Assembly: GCA_023055505.1 (NCBI GenBank)
Contig: JALIRH010000049.1
Location: forward strand, 3,720,001 to 3,784,000
Length of the DNA stretch: 64,000 nt
Reading direction: 5' to 3'
DNA from: Callipepla californica brunnescens
Lineage: Eukaryota; Chordata; Aves; Galliformes; Odontophoridae
The translations under genes and the position numbers were made by a program. This document shows positions 23,980-35,705 of this stretch, piece by piece; within the stretch, counting starts at the first letter, position 1, and every line of letters begins with the position of its first letter. The notes under the pieces are model-generated. The model was not told the DNA's origin, ran no database searches, and saw only the letters and a program-made list of their open reading frames with translations.

Positions 23980-26900
23980 TTGGTACTGCTGGGTATCAGC
24001 ACCTGTGGGCATGAGGACCTGGTCAAGGAGTACAAAAGTCTGTGACAGGTCTTGCAATGGGGGAAATGCTTCTTGAGGTCAGTGATGTAAGCTACACTTC
24101 ATGAGGTTGTGTCTGCCACGAAGGCCTCTGCCTTCCTTCTCGGAAGGAAACAGCCATGTCCCTGTGAGGAACGTGTTGGTGCTGTGGTCACAGGTTTTCT
24201 TTTCAGAGTTGGTCAGACGAGATCACTTCTACAGCAGAAGTACTTGTAGGCATCTGTGCAACTGACACAAGAAAGACGTGCGTTGCAAATCAAAGTTGTA
24301 GGGATGCTTTTTCTCCTCCGTGGTCTCATCCTACTCATGATGCCCAAAGGGTGCTCGGTGAAGTCAGAAATCCTGAGCACTTCTGCTGCACTCAGTGTGA
24401 ATGGCTGTGACTGAGACCTGAGAGGCAAAGGGATTCACTGCTGCTTCCTGCAGGATAAGGGGAGCTCGCTGGGCTTCTTTCCAGTTGCTGTGAAACAGCA
24501 AAGTTTGGAGATGGAAGGAGAATACACTCCCGTGTTACCTTTCAAAGAAGCCAGACCCTGCTGAGAGAAGAGGAAATGACTGCGCATCACACAACGCACA
24601 CCCTTTCTCAAGGGACGTGAGCAAGATCTCATCACTGCCCTTCTTACAAAGGACACCTAACATTCATTTCACCAACCCCACAGCATTTCCATGCACACAG
24701 CTCTCTCTGCTTCTTCCCTGGACTTTGTTCTTCAGGCTATGGGAAAGATTTGCATCCTGAAGGTCAGCTCACAGCTCTGAAGGACCTCAGGGAGATATTT
24801 CCTAACAATGGCATCTCACTGAGGGAAAGCCAACTCCTTCCCAGCCTCACAGGCTGCATTGCACACAGCTCCAGGCATTCACTCTCAGCCACTGTGCTTT
24901 GCAGAGTGCGATGGACACGTGCCTGGGGAGATGCTCCTCTGCTCTGCAGGAGTTTGGCACGGGAATCATTCCTACAAGCTGTAGTTAAGTAGGATAAGAC
25001 CTCCTCGACCAGTTACCAAGTGCAAGGAGCTACGCCAGAATTTTACGAAGTCTTGGACAGTTTGGAAAGCGTGAGAGGTTTTAAGAGTTGCTTCTCAGCT
25101 TAAATGAGCAAGGCCCAACCAGAGTAAGGCTCAGCTCTGTACTTTTTAAGTGACCAAGGACGAGGTCAGGCGTCTGTCTGGTCTGTGATGACACGCTACT
25201 GATGGAGAACACAAGTGATAGCCTGTAGGACTAAGTGACTAACACTCACCCTAAGTCTGTGCCTAAATTAAGCAGGAGTTTTCTAACAATATTTTCAACA
25301 TGTTGAATGCGGACTGCAGTCCAGTGGAGGACTTTCTTTTCCTCTGTCCCAGATTCTGCAATCCGGCACAAGTAGTACAATACGCGCTTGTGTCGGACTC
25401 AAAAGCTCAACTAGAACAGCCCCTCCCTCTTCCCCAGAGGTAAAGAGGGTCTGAGTTACAGAGCAAAGTGATGCCGGCCAGCCAGCTTGTCTGCTTGTAT
25501 TCCAAGATCAGCAGTTAAACCACTTTCACCCAAAGGAACATTAATGGCAAGCATTAATGGCAACATCTCATTCCTGCAAAACTGCTGGTGGTGTCCAATC
25601 TCCAAATAATCTGATACTGACAGCAGGTCCTTGTGTTGTCCTCTGCTGCACAAAAATTCCTTGAAGAAGGACCTGTTTCCCAGATAAAGCAGCTTAAGGC
25701 TCATCACTACTAGGAAATTCATCTACTCTCTCAGAAGCATTTTCTTCTAACACACAAAAAAATCCACCTCTTGATGTACTTCCACTTCAAGCAGCGAAAT
25801 GATAGCTGAAAAATATTAAAATTTGAGTGCAAGTGCTGCCTTGATAGTCCTCGGACAGTGTTTCTTCCCAGCCCTTAATCTTTTCTGTGGGCTGGTCAAC
25901 CTCCCCCAGGGTATCCCCTGCAGTATCACACTGGGGTAGCTGTAGCTGTTGCAGCAATGTCCTGAGAAAGTCTGGTTAAAATGCCAACGAGGTGGAGTTG
26001 AACCTCATGTTCTGAAGCTGAGAAAACAAAAACAACGCATTGGAAGAGCTACAGAATTGTATTTGTCCTTACAAGTTTCTTTGATCAGAAACCCAGAGGC
26101 CTGTCAAGTCACAACAGAAAAACAAATGCTGTGAACAGCGGCAGCGGGAAGAACTCGGGCAGCAGGAATGCTAGGCTCCGGATATCTAATGCTTTGATCA
26201 TTCCACTTCACCTTTCAGAAGTGGAAAGGAATTCTACGTCCTGGTATATTTGTTACAGTAAAAATAAATTGCTGTTTGACCCCCTGCCATCCCTAGGTCA
26301 GCTTACTTTGTAGTAAAGGCTGCTGTAGGCCAGAAGACTGGCTCTAACCCTTGTGTGATTACACGAGGCCTCAAGGAAGCAAATCAAGAGAAAAATAAAT
26401 AAATAAAAGCAGTATAATGTTTTCTACCACTCACTCTCTTTCTAATCCTCAGCATCTCCGGAGAGAGCTTAGCCTTGTGTTCAAAGCCAGGCATCACTGT
26501 CCCCTCCCTCAGGTGCTTCTGTTTCTCCTCAATTTGCACTCATCCATCTCACCAAGCATCCAAGTCCTCCGTCAGAGAAATGCTGCCGTGTCCCGGAATG
26601 GCTCTTTGTGAATTCCTTCCCCTTAAGTCATCTGGGGAAACACGGAGCACGTCTGTTACAAAGCCCCTCCAGTCAGAGGGCCTGCCACTCCTCCTTCTGC
26701 TGCGGAGCAGTCTGCCCAAGGCTCTTCTCCAGTAACATTCCTTCTCTGAGAACGGAAAATTTCAGGCACACAAATTTCAAGTTTGAGAGAAATAAAAGCA
26801 GAGGAAACAAACAGCGCCTGATGCACTATTTCTGAATCCCTCGTCCCCAGTATAACTTCTTGCTAGAACACTCAGTGCAAAGATTGGTTTCCAAGCAAGT

Positions 26901-27456
26901 CAACACTGCTCCGAACAGTTTTCTGACACAGCTCAGACTAACCTGAGAACGTCAGCTGTCCTGCTTCTCCAAAAAGGCACAAAAGTGCCTCCAGGCTTTT
27001 GTTGATCTCATTACAGAAAAAAAAGCACTTCCAGAGCTATTTTTTTCCCCTGTATTTGCCTTTAAGCCCAGAATTCAGTGATGATAACCCATTTATTTTA
27101 GGAGAATCAGCACTGGAGGAGCACATCACTCAGCCAGTCGTCGATCCTCTACCGCCTCCCTGCTGTGCTGTAGGGAAACTCAGTCTTCCCTCCTGAGCCT
27201 GTTGTAAATTATTCTGACCAAAAACATGTCGCACGGTCTGGCTTCAGGAGTAATGGAAAAATCTGAAGGCAACATTGAGACAAAGTGCATTTCTTCCTCT
27301 CAGTAGAAGAACTCACATTAATCAGAACGACTAAAACTTTAGATTAGTATGAAGCCCTAGCATCTCTTTATCAGTACCAAAAAGTAAACCACCTACTTCA
27401 GGAATACTCTGAAAACAATCACATTCACGGTGCTTCCTCTAACATTTAATTACTTG
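23980..27456. other. Non-coding unique sequence
   Basis: No gene, transposon boundary or RNA gene recognised. The open frames are short and lack family motifs; an 88-codon minus frame at 25456-25722 was considered and not accepted. There is a short A-rich stretch with taaataaataaa near 26395-26410. Confidence 0.5.
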
Positions 27457-27800
27457 TAGGGCAAATAACCCCCAAGAATAGCACCCAAAAGAAATAGTGC
27501 CGAAGACGGTATATTTTAGATGGGCTTAAGTAGATGACATACAGATAACTAGTAAGGAAAGAGAGGCTCACCATGAAAATGATTGAGGCTTGCTGATTAC
27601 TCCACTACAGAGGGATCCCCAACCAGAGATCCTTCCCTGGTGGTGGTCAGCCCTTCAATGGGGTCTGGGGGAAGTGGAGCCAGACCCCACCCCTTCCAGT
27701 CACACAGGTACGTTACCTTCACCTGTGCCCCTGCGGCTGACTCAGTGCTCGCCTCAGGTGATCCATCAGTGGTTCAGGCCGTGATCCAGCAGTTCCCACA
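27457..27800. repeat. Dispersed repeat, copy 1 (possible LTR)
   Basis: Begins TGTAGGGCAAATAACCCCC and is homologous, with many differences, to 33928-34260. Shared blocks include ggcttaagtagatgacat, ccaaccagagatccttccct, ggtcagcccttcaatggggt and gatccatcagtggttcagg. Two interspersed copies 6.5 kb apart show a mobile or duplicated element. The TG start suggests an LTR, but the right end and internal parts are not identified. Confidence 0.6.
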
Positions 27801-28425
27801 CAGTACCGAATGCCAGTCTCATGCCCTTGGGTTGGAGGGTAAACTATTCCACTTTGTTGATTAACTTCTGGTTATTAATCAGTCCGAGGCAACTTTTCTA
27901 GCAGTGAAACCCTTAATCATGTACTAGAAATAGAGGACATTTTGTCTCCAGGGTGTGACAGCGTCGTTAAACCTTACAGGTCCTCCGCAGCTCCTGGCCA
28001 AGCACCGTTATTTGCCTTTTTGCGTCCAAGCTGCTGGCTCCCCTTTTTATCTCCCCAAAGAAACTGCAATCCAAACTCGTCAATGTACCCACTTTCAAAC
28101 CCCTTGGCTTGGAGATACTCATCCTGCCATGGTTGTTTGCCCGCTTTTATACTGAACCTTTTTGGATCACAGCCCCTGGGAGCTGACAGATGTGAAAAAT
28201 CCAAATTTGACCACGCAGACGTAGAGGGACCGCTGCAAGGCTGGGAAATGCTGATCCTCGAAGCAGCTCTCCCAGAACCCCATGGCGTGTTACTGCTGGT
28301 TTCTTCCTCAACCTCCGTGCCCTGAAGCTGTTTCCCATGCGGTGCCTGGCTCCCAGCCTCTGTGCTCCCATCCCCTGCTCTGCTGGACTTCACTTAGTGA
28401 TGTCGTGTCTGTGTGTCTTCCCCAG
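27801..28425. other. Non-coding sequence before MTUS-like exons
   Basis: No gene recognised. The last 30 bases form a pyrimidine-rich tract ending in cttccccag, the acceptor of the first MTUS-like exon. Confidence 0.45.
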
Positions 28426-28499
28426 AACTGGCTGCTGCTTGCGAACTGGAGAAAACACAATTAAAGGAAAGCTTTGAACAGATGCGGCCGTGCCTCCAG
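28426..28499 (+). CDS. MTUS1/MTUS2-like exon a
   Basis: A 74-nt candidate internal exon with a pyrimidine tract and cccag acceptor, and a CAG|gttagc donor. It enters in the second base of a codon and leaves in phase 0. The product includes CELEKTQLKESFEQMR, a charged heptad-like stretch resembling the C-terminal coiled coil of the MTUS1/MTUS2 (ATIP/TIP150) microtubule-associated proteins. Those proteins bind microtubule plus ends (known for the family). The frame is open and the order with the next two exons matches my memory of the family, but no alignment could be run. Flanking exons were not found, so this may be part of a gene fragment or pseudogene. Confidence 0.55.
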
Positions 28500-29626
28500 G
28501 TTAGCAGTTCTATTATTTCCCACCCCACAGCGGTGCTGGCAGAGCACACTGGGTCCTCGCTTCCTCCCAGCTGTAGTTTGTGGCGCCCATTGCGAGGCCA
28601 CGGCTCCCGTGGGTCCCCACACATCCCTCCAGCACAGCCAGCCAGCCAGCCAGGCTCAGCTTCTCTGAAGGCCTCTTCTGCTCCATCCAAAGGTGAGCAG
28701 CCACGCTGCCCCTTGGGCTCTTCTCCCTGCTTTGCCTGATTCGAATTATACAGCGTCTGGAAGGGAAGAGCAGGCAGACCTAGAGGGAGAAAAGCGCAGC
28801 TGGGGTCCGTGTTAACTTTGGAAACCTTGTGTGAGCACAAAGTGCCAGCTCTGTTTGATTGCCTGGTCAGAGATCAATACGATTTAGAAAAACCCCAACT
28901 GGTGCGTACTGTTACTTGTCACTGTGCTCCTCGTGCAGCATTGGCAGCTCCAGGTGTGTCAGCCTATCCTGCAGCGCACACTGATGCAGCGTTACAGCTG
29001 AGAATTGACAAACACAAAACGCAGAACGTGGCCTCGCAGCGACCGCAGCTTTTGCAGGTGTATGGAAGGCGCAGGGATGCCTTTCATGGGAACAGAAATG
29101 AGACTGCTTAAAATAGCACATTGTTCCCACCGGTAGCTCCGAGATGCCATTCAAAGCCCACTCCGTTAACTCACGGCTGCTCATTATTCTCTTAGGAGCC
29201 CCCGAGCGGGATGGAATGTTGCCTACAAAGGTAGAGGAAGCACGATGAGAATCTGTTCAGACCGCAGGAACTGTTCAGCAGATCTCTTTCACGCCCACGC
29301 CATAAACGCCCGCTGTCTGGAGGAGGCGTGGTTGTTCTTATTCGTGCCGAGGTGACGGGGTGATTTAGCACTGAAGACACGTCACGGAGCAGTGGCAGCC
29401 GCTGCCAGCTAGCTGCAGGCATTGCAGGGATCTCGGGCTCCCCCGAGGCACTTCGTTACGATAAGCCCATTGTACATTCAAGTGTCCTTGTGTTAAAAAT
29501 TCGCCTGGCAGTGGTTTCTGAGCCGTGGTCATCTCCCCTGGTGGTGGCACAGCTCAGACTGGGCTGTGTGAATGTGAGAGGGGTGATCAATAACACAGCA
29601 GTGTGCTCATTTCTCCTCTCCTCCAG
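28500..29626 (+). other. Putative intron between exons a and b
   Basis: Starts gttagc and ends ctcctccag. It contains no recognised gene or repeat. Its length (1.1 kb) is ordinary for a bird intron. Confidence 0.45.
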
Positions 29627-29719
29627 GACCAGGTAGGCACCCTCCCCTTCCAGAGCCAGTCCCTGAAGGCCAAAGCAAACCCGTCTGAGGAGGCTTTGAA
29701 CAAAAACAGTGAGGAGCAG
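29627..29719 (+). CDS. MTUS1/MTUS2-like exon b
   Basis: A 93-nt exon of 31 codons, phase 0 at both ends, with acceptor tcctctcctccag and donor CAG|gtgaag. The product begins DQVGTLPFQSQSLK and ends SEEALNKNSEEQ. This resembles the family segment containing TLTFQSQSL and an EEAL...EEQ stretch, just upstream of the next exon. Some usually charged positions are changed (for example a proline in the middle), which would weaken a coiled coil and hints at relaxed constraint. Identification is from memory of the family. Confidence 0.6.
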
Positions 29720-30800
29720 GTGAAGGTAGTTGGCAACTATAGTTACGTAGCCATCGAGATCTGTGCTTCTGCGTATGGCACACAGCAGTGTTAGCAATGG
29801 GGTCCCACCCCGAGGCCTGGGGCTCACACCTCAGTCATGACCCCAGATCTTGAATCCTGTGGGAACATCGGCGCCGATGGCTTTGTCCTGAACACACCTC
29901 AGCGCAGGGCTGCTGTCAGTGGTCTTCCCTCTATCCTCTGTTCTCTCACCCAACCTGTGTAGCTCCGTTTCCGAAACATTCCCTGTGCTCTATCTCACGC
30001 GTTCATCTTCTTCCTCTCTTTCTCTTTACTTCTCGTCTTTTCACACTCGTCCTGTTCACATTCTGAGCAAACTTCTCTGATGTTCTCTGCACTGCCTCAT
30101 TTTTTTCCTCGGCTTCTGTGGACGGACCTGTCCGGCCATTAAATATTTGTTCAGCTGCTGTCTACTGGGGCCAAGTTAATTTACAGTGTGCAAGTGAACA
30201 CTTTCTGCAATTATTTATCTGAAATGAAAGAAACCTAAAATGGGTTTTCTTTAATTTGGGTCATTTCAGCGTGGTGACAGCACAGCCACGTAAGCAAGAT
30301 GGTGGGGGATGGGGAATGGACATAGTAGGGTGGGTGAGGGGCTCTGGAGGCTTTTAGGGGGGAAAACTCCTTAGGAAAGGAGCACAAGTGTCTGAAAACG
30401 GCTTGGCCATGGAGACAGGTAGCATCAGCGCCTTCCATGCCCACTGCAGTACTGAGTTTATATAATGACAGGACAGATTTTGCTGTGTCACCGTGATGTC
30501 AACGCCCGCTACTCCAAGGCAGTTCACTAGTGTGGGTCACAGTCCAAGACGTCCAGAAAGCCATGGATCAGCAGCATCGAACCACGAGGCAGGCCATGAG
30601 GAAGGTTCCAGCAGCTGCCCACAGAAAGGGGTGTGCCACAGGAGAATGTCAGGGTTCAGACCGGCTGAGGGAGGCCGCCTCCATCTGCCCTTCATTGCAC
30701 CATCAGTCCTAAACCGCTGGGTAGACTTTTGGGAATCTTCACCTCACGGCTGAAGATGCATTTGTGGCCGACACAGACAAATTGCTGGCACGTTTCCTAG
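29720..30800 (+). other. Putative intron between exons b and c
   Basis: Begins gtgaag and ends acgtttcctag. No gene or known repeat recognised inside. Confidence 0.45.
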
Positions 30801-30920
30801 ATGGCAAAAGCTCCGTATCTGCCCTTAGAAGAAAATCTGAGGAGCTTCAGACACGTTCTGGAATTGAAGAACGATCAGATCCATGAACAGGACAGGAAGA
30901 TCGTGGCGCGAGAGAAACAA
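30801..30920 (+). CDS. MTUS1/MTUS2-like exon c
   Basis: A 120-nt exon of 40 codons, phase 0 at both ends, with acceptor tttcctag and a consensus donor CAA|gtgagt. The product contains APYLPLEENLRSF and VLELKNDQIHEQDRKI, the best family match of the three. The MTUS coiled coil has an APYQHLEED-type start and a KNQQIHEQ-type core at this place. The ATG at the exon start is an internal codon, not a start. The next family exon was not found before 34735. Three consecutive, correctly phased, stop-free exons suggest either a young gene fragment or part of a still-spliced gene. Confidence 0.65.
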
Positions 30921-31894
30921 GTGAGTTGTCATTTTTTGTTGTTGTTTTGGAGGAGAGGTAGAAAAGTAAAAGTTTGGTTACAGCAGGCGAAGTTAAAAGG
31001 GGTGAAATGCCGGAGGGACATCGTTCAGTTGGTTCCTGAGTGGCTGTGCTCTTCCACAGCCAAGCACACAGCTTCTTCCACCACAACATCTCAGTTTGTC
31101 ACTTAGAAATTGGGATCTTTTCCCACCCCTTCACCTCCCCATGACAACTGGACTTCTCCCACACATCTCTTGGCCCGGATCTTCCTGAGGCTCTCTCCCT
31201 GCTCTGTATTTCAGCTGAGGTCGGCATAGACTGGAAGGGACTCAGTGGCGGCATGGGGCACGGTGGGGACGGCCAGGTTTGGTGGGCTGGGAGGCACTGC
31301 CGAAGCTGGGAGGGGAGCTGGGACATGCAGCAAACGAGGGCACTCTTGATTCCTTGCCTGCTGGAAATGAGGGTGTCAGGAGAAGGGCACTGGAGGATGA
31401 AGGCTGCACTCAGGAGGGAAGGAGATGCAGCTCTCCTACGCTTTGTGTTGGCACAAAGTAGTTTGAGGCCCGGACGGATCAGTAGAGAGACGCAGCAAAC
31501 GTTTCCACGGCAAACATCTACAAGGACAAAAAATGAATGTCAGAACAATAGCCAGAATTAGGGTTCTCAAGGCAAAGACAGCAACGTGGATTCAGATCAG
31601 TATCGAGGTGTGATCCTTTGTTGATTATACCAGAGATGAAGTCCACGCCGTCCGCTGCTCTGGTCCACGGGGGTTGGGATCAGCATGCGCAGCAGGATGA
31701 GGGCTTCCCACCTCCCCCCGGTCCTGATGCACATGCATCATCGGGGCCCAGAAAATTCCATGAAACAAAAACATGTTATAAAGTAGTTTGGGGTTGAGGG
31801 GAATAACAAAATGTTATGGTCGGGGTTCAGGGGGAACAACAAGATTGGGGGAGACAACAGGCACAGCAGGAGGACGCAATCAACGTTTGCAGAA
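30921..31894. other. Non-coding sequence
   Basis: Begins with the exon c donor. No following coiled-coil exon was recognised. Open frames are short and without motifs. Confidence 0.45.
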
Positions 31895-31999
31895 GGGAAG
31901 GGGAAGGGAAGGAAAAAGGGGGGAAAGGAAGGAAGGAAAAAGGGGGGAAAGGAAGGGAAAAAAAAGGGGAAAGGAAGGAAAAAAAGGGGAAAGGAAACT
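31895..31999 (+). repeat. Polypurine tract
   Basis: About 105 bases almost wholly of A and G on the plus strand, made of ggaaagg, ggaagg and aaaagggg blocks. Long homopurine runs with mirror symmetry can adopt triplex structure and slip in replication. It produces spurious KGKKG-rich open frames. Confidence 0.9.
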
Positions 32000-32401
32000 T
32001 AGCTGTTATATCGGTCATTGGCAGGGACTGATTTTGCTGAGGTGCTCAGATGTCATCGACATCTCAGTAATGTGGTATGTATATGTGCAAAGCTGCACAT
32101 ATGGAATTGACTGCTGACTGTATAAACCAATATAAACCAATTTTTCAGACAGATCTCAATACCTGCAAAGCACATGAACAACCCCGCGCATTATTTTATT
32201 GTGTCCTCTCGGTGAGATAATGTCAGGGCCTGAGGACTCAAACCGCTCGGCCTGACCCACTTGGGTATCCTGGAGCTGATCAGGCCCCTCCTCATACCAG
32301 GACCATCAGCTCCTGCTTTAGTGAGGCTGCAGCCAGGCTGGGCTCCAGCTCCACACAGTCCTGCCTGGCTATGGGGCCACTGAGTTCACCCAGTGGACCA
32401 A

Positions 32402-32541
32402 TTTCATAGATTCATGAGGTTGGAAAGGACCTACAAGATCATCTAGTCCAACCGTCCTCCTACCACCATCCCTACCCACCAAACTACTCAATCAAATCCC
32501 TTAGCACCTCATCTAAATGCTTCTTGAACAGCGCTAGAGAT
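32402..32541 (-). mobile_element. CR1 LINE 3' fragment
   Basis: The reverse complement matches the 3' end of the CR1 at 36907-37267: ttcatgaggttggaaaggacc, then agatcatctagtccaacc, then the cttagcacctcatctaaatgc coding end. The element is heavily 5' truncated, as is usual for CR1. The 3' end lies at the left. Confidence 0.9.
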
Positions 32542-33927
32542 GGGCCCCTGTGGCTGCTCCGGTGCCCCTGGCTGCCCCGGTGCTGGCTAAGGTGATGGAC
32601 CCCGGCCCTCCCCTTGTCCCCTAGAGAGCACCCATTGCTCCCAGCTCCTCTTCCCACAGGCCTTACAGCCGTACCTCAGCTTGTCTGCAAAGGCGTGCCG
32701 GTCTTCAAAAGCACTCAGACGCAACTCCAGGAGATTCCGCCTGAGGTGCAGACCAAGGGATGACGAACAGTTCAGCTTGCCATTGTGAGCGTTCACTGCT
32801 GGCATGCATTTGTTTTTGTTTTTTTCTTTTTTCTGTGCGGTAAACACTTGTGAAAAAGCTGGTGTTTCATGTGTGGCGTTAGGTATTTTATATCACTGTG
32901 TGTACATAGGAGATCGCTGTGATAAAGCACTGTTGGTCAGCAGCAGAGAGCACTGAGCTGTTGCGACACAGCAGCTGTGTATTCTGGGATATCCTGCATA
33001 TGCATGCAGACAACGTATACATCCTATACAGGATAACATGAAAAAAAAATATGTGCAATTGTGAAATATTAGCCAAACCACATGCCTTCAAAATAGGCAC
33101 CTGGCAGCTCAACGGAGCAGCAGTTCCAACAAACAAGATGTTGGGGCCATTGCGTGGTTATCCTTCCTTCACTGTTTTACCACGGAACTGTTCTCTTTGT
33201 AACGCGTTCCTGGCACGTCACATTTACCGTCGTCTCATAACTCAGCGTCTTGCCTTCGTTTGGCAGAGGTAACGGTGCATCAAACACGAAGAAGTCAGAA
33301 ATCGTGCAGGTTTTGGGATTTCTGATCCGGGTGTGCCAAACCTGGCATACCCGCTAAGCATTTTCCTGTCGTCAATTTCTGGCTAAGTAATAAATGGGTA
33401 ATTCCTAAGAAGCGCCGAGTCGATCAGTGTGGCCTAAAAACAAAATCCCAAACATCCTAAAGCTGACTTTCCTTCTTCACAAGCCACGGTCGGTGAAGAA
33501 GGGAATGCTTTTAAGGACTGAGAAACGGCATTTCAAAGTGTGAAAGAAAAGCGTGCCCTTAACGACAAGAACTGTTTCTCGCTTACCTAAAACCATAAGG
33601 CTCAGCTGCCCTCATGCATCACAGGATGACAAAGTGAGAGATGCAATGCTGCAAAGGACTGATTACAACTTAATTAGGCATCAAAAGGAGGGCTAAAAGT
33701 ATTCAAGGAGGTGAAGGAGCTCTTCCGCACGTGTGAGATGGAAAGGATTCTTAATATGGTGACAGTAATCCCGTAAAGAGAATGACTTCTTCTTTTTCTC
33801 TAAGTGATGCAGAAAGATGAGGAGCGGTCCACGCAGTTTGAAAGATTGGAGGGTTTTTTTTTTTAAAGGATCGGGGCACCGAGGCCTGTCCGATTAATTG
33901 CTGGAGCAGGAAAACAAACCACCTCTG
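32542..33927. other. Non-coding unique sequence
   Basis: No gene or repeat recognised. A minus-strand frame at 32587-32847 has no family motif. Confidence 0.45.
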
Positions 33928-34260
33928 TAGGTCAAATAACCCCGAGGAAAGCACTCAAGGAAATGGTGCAAAAGGTGGTATATTTTCGGTAGGCTTTAAG
34001 TAGATGGTATACAAACAAATAGCAGAAGAGATTGGCTCACCTTGGTGATGGTTGAGGCTTGCCGATAACTCCACCAGGGAGGGATCTCCAACCAGAGATC
34101 CTTCCCTGCTGGTGGTCAGCCCTTCAATGGGGTCTGGGAGAGGTGGAGTCAAACTGCACCCCTTCCAATCACACTCAGTTGTGCCCCTGCAGCTGACCCA
34201 GTGCCTCAGGTGATCCATCAGTGGTTCAGGCCGTGATTCAGCATTTCCCATACATCCCTC
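33928..34260. repeat. Dispersed repeat, copy 2 (possible LTR)
   Basis: Homologous to 27457-27800 in the same orientation, beginning TGTAGGTCAAATAACCCCG. The two copies cease to align after the gttcaggccgtgat block. See copy 1 for the shared segments. Confidence 0.6.
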
Positions 34261-34734
34261 CACCTTGGGCCTGAGAGATCTGAAGTTCAAAGTTCCATTG
34301 TGATTGAGTGCTTGTTCAGACTGGGCCCTTCTCACATCCAAATCCTATGATGAGACACATTGCCCACGTGGGACTTGGGCCTCGCAATATCTTGCACCCC
34401 ACGCAGAGTGCTGCTGTTCCCTTGTCTCTCATTTGACATCACACAAACCTCCATCTCAATGCCCCAGGAAGGGCCCTGTGCCAGCATGAGGGACAGGATC
34501 TCCCCTCCATGGCTCCGGGGATCAGGGCATGGCCTTTCTGCTTCGTGAGACAAAGAAGGGATTTCTCAGCATCACAGCCACCATTACAGTTCTTTGTCAA
34601 CCTGTAACCATGGCTTCCAATGATCTGCTCCAGCAAGTCCCTGGCGCTAACGAAGCACGGAGCTGGGCCGGCCTTGCGACGGCAGCTATCCGTGGGAGAA
34701 CAGAAATCTCACGGCCAGTGGTTCGTAATGCTTT
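34261..34734. other. Unassigned sequence
   Basis: No gene recognised. It may be a continuation of the dispersed repeat that is missing from copy 1. Confidence 0.35.
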
Positions 34735-35450
34735 CATAATTGACCTGGGTGCGGGACCTGAAGGCACGCTGTCAACGGTTTACCGGAATGGGTCGGCACG
34801 GTTCCGCGACCATTGGTGTGGGGGACCCACGGCCCAGGAAAGGGGAAAGGGAAAAGGGAGATGGGCCTAGGGACAAAGCAGCGGCAACGATCTGAGGAGG
34901 AAAGCTAATTCACTAAATAAGATCTCAGGCAGCAAAATGACACAATCTAATACGATCTAATTGGAATTGAGGCTAATGAATCAAATAAAATGAGCAAGAG
35001 AGTGTCTGATAAACCGAAGGCCTTACGCTAACGCTGAAGGCGATACGGCAGCGAGCACCCACTGCCGAGTGATCCCGAAGGAAAGAGAGCGTCCCGTGAC
35101 ACACGAGCAGTTGATATCTTTTCCTCTGAGCAGAAAATACGTAAAAATACAAAGCATCGCACAGTGCTCTGGGGAATGGAGTTCTCTTCTGGGACAGGTA
35201 CACCCATAACTACTGATGATCCGCGGAGCTGGAGCCCTGACTCTTTGACTCTTCATGCACTCCATGATGTTATGATGTGGAATACCAATGCCCCAAAATC
35301 ATAAAACCGTGGCACACACTGAGCAGGTTTGCGGATCGCACGGATTTGGGGTGAGCTCCTGACTCCCTTAGGACGTCCTGCTGAGAGATCTCGCCAAACT
35401 GGAGGGCTGGGCAATTGGCAGCAGCGTTCGGAGAACCCAACCTACGAGGT
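34735..35450 (+). mobile_element. Degenerate CR1 fragment split by a solo LTR
   Basis: Sequence on both sides of the solo LTR resembles CR1 reverse-transcriptase coding sequence: cctgaaggcac before it, gagcaggtttgcgg after it, then gagagatctcgccaaactggagggctggg. The match is weak and the limits are approximate. Confidence 0.5.
34770..35314 (-). mobile_element. Solo LTR A (ERV2 family)
   Basis: 545 bp, TG...CA on the plus strand, homologous throughout to the ERV2 LTRs (cggcaacgatctgaggagg, ccgaaggccttacgctaacg, tgttatgatgtggaatacc). No retroviral interior adjoins it. The flanks cacgc and cacac are a 5-bp target duplication with one difference, so it is a recombined insertion of some age. Confidence 0.88.
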
Positions 35451-35579
35451 CACGCCGTCCCCAGCAGTTCTACTGAACCGTGGCCCTCAGCGCGAGGGCG
35501 AAACGCTCCTTCACAGCCCCGGGGTCGGTGTCTGCAACACCTCCCCGGGCCGCACGTTCTGGAGCCTGACAGCTCTTTT

Positions 35580-35705
35580 GAGAAGTATACTTTTATATAT
35601 TTACATCAAAAGATAAATTTATGTATTCATATAAAAAGATAAATTTATATATTTATATAAAAAAAATCTAAATTTGTATATTTGTGTAAAGATATATATG
35701 TTTAT
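35580..35705. repeat. AT-rich imperfect tandem repeat
   Basis: About 120 bases of repeated ttatatattta/aaaagataaattta blocks with a period of roughly 25-30 bases. It lies directly before the 5' truncation point of the CR1, a common target composition for LINE insertion. Confidence 0.75.

Noticed and set aside
25456..25722. Minus-strand 88-codon frame that looks fairly protein-like
   Set aside because: No recognisable family, no splice context and no second segment nearby.
31788..32117. Lysine/glycine-rich frame
   Set aside because: Product of the polypurine tract.
32587..32847. Minus-strand 86-codon frame
   Set aside because: No motif and no supporting signals.
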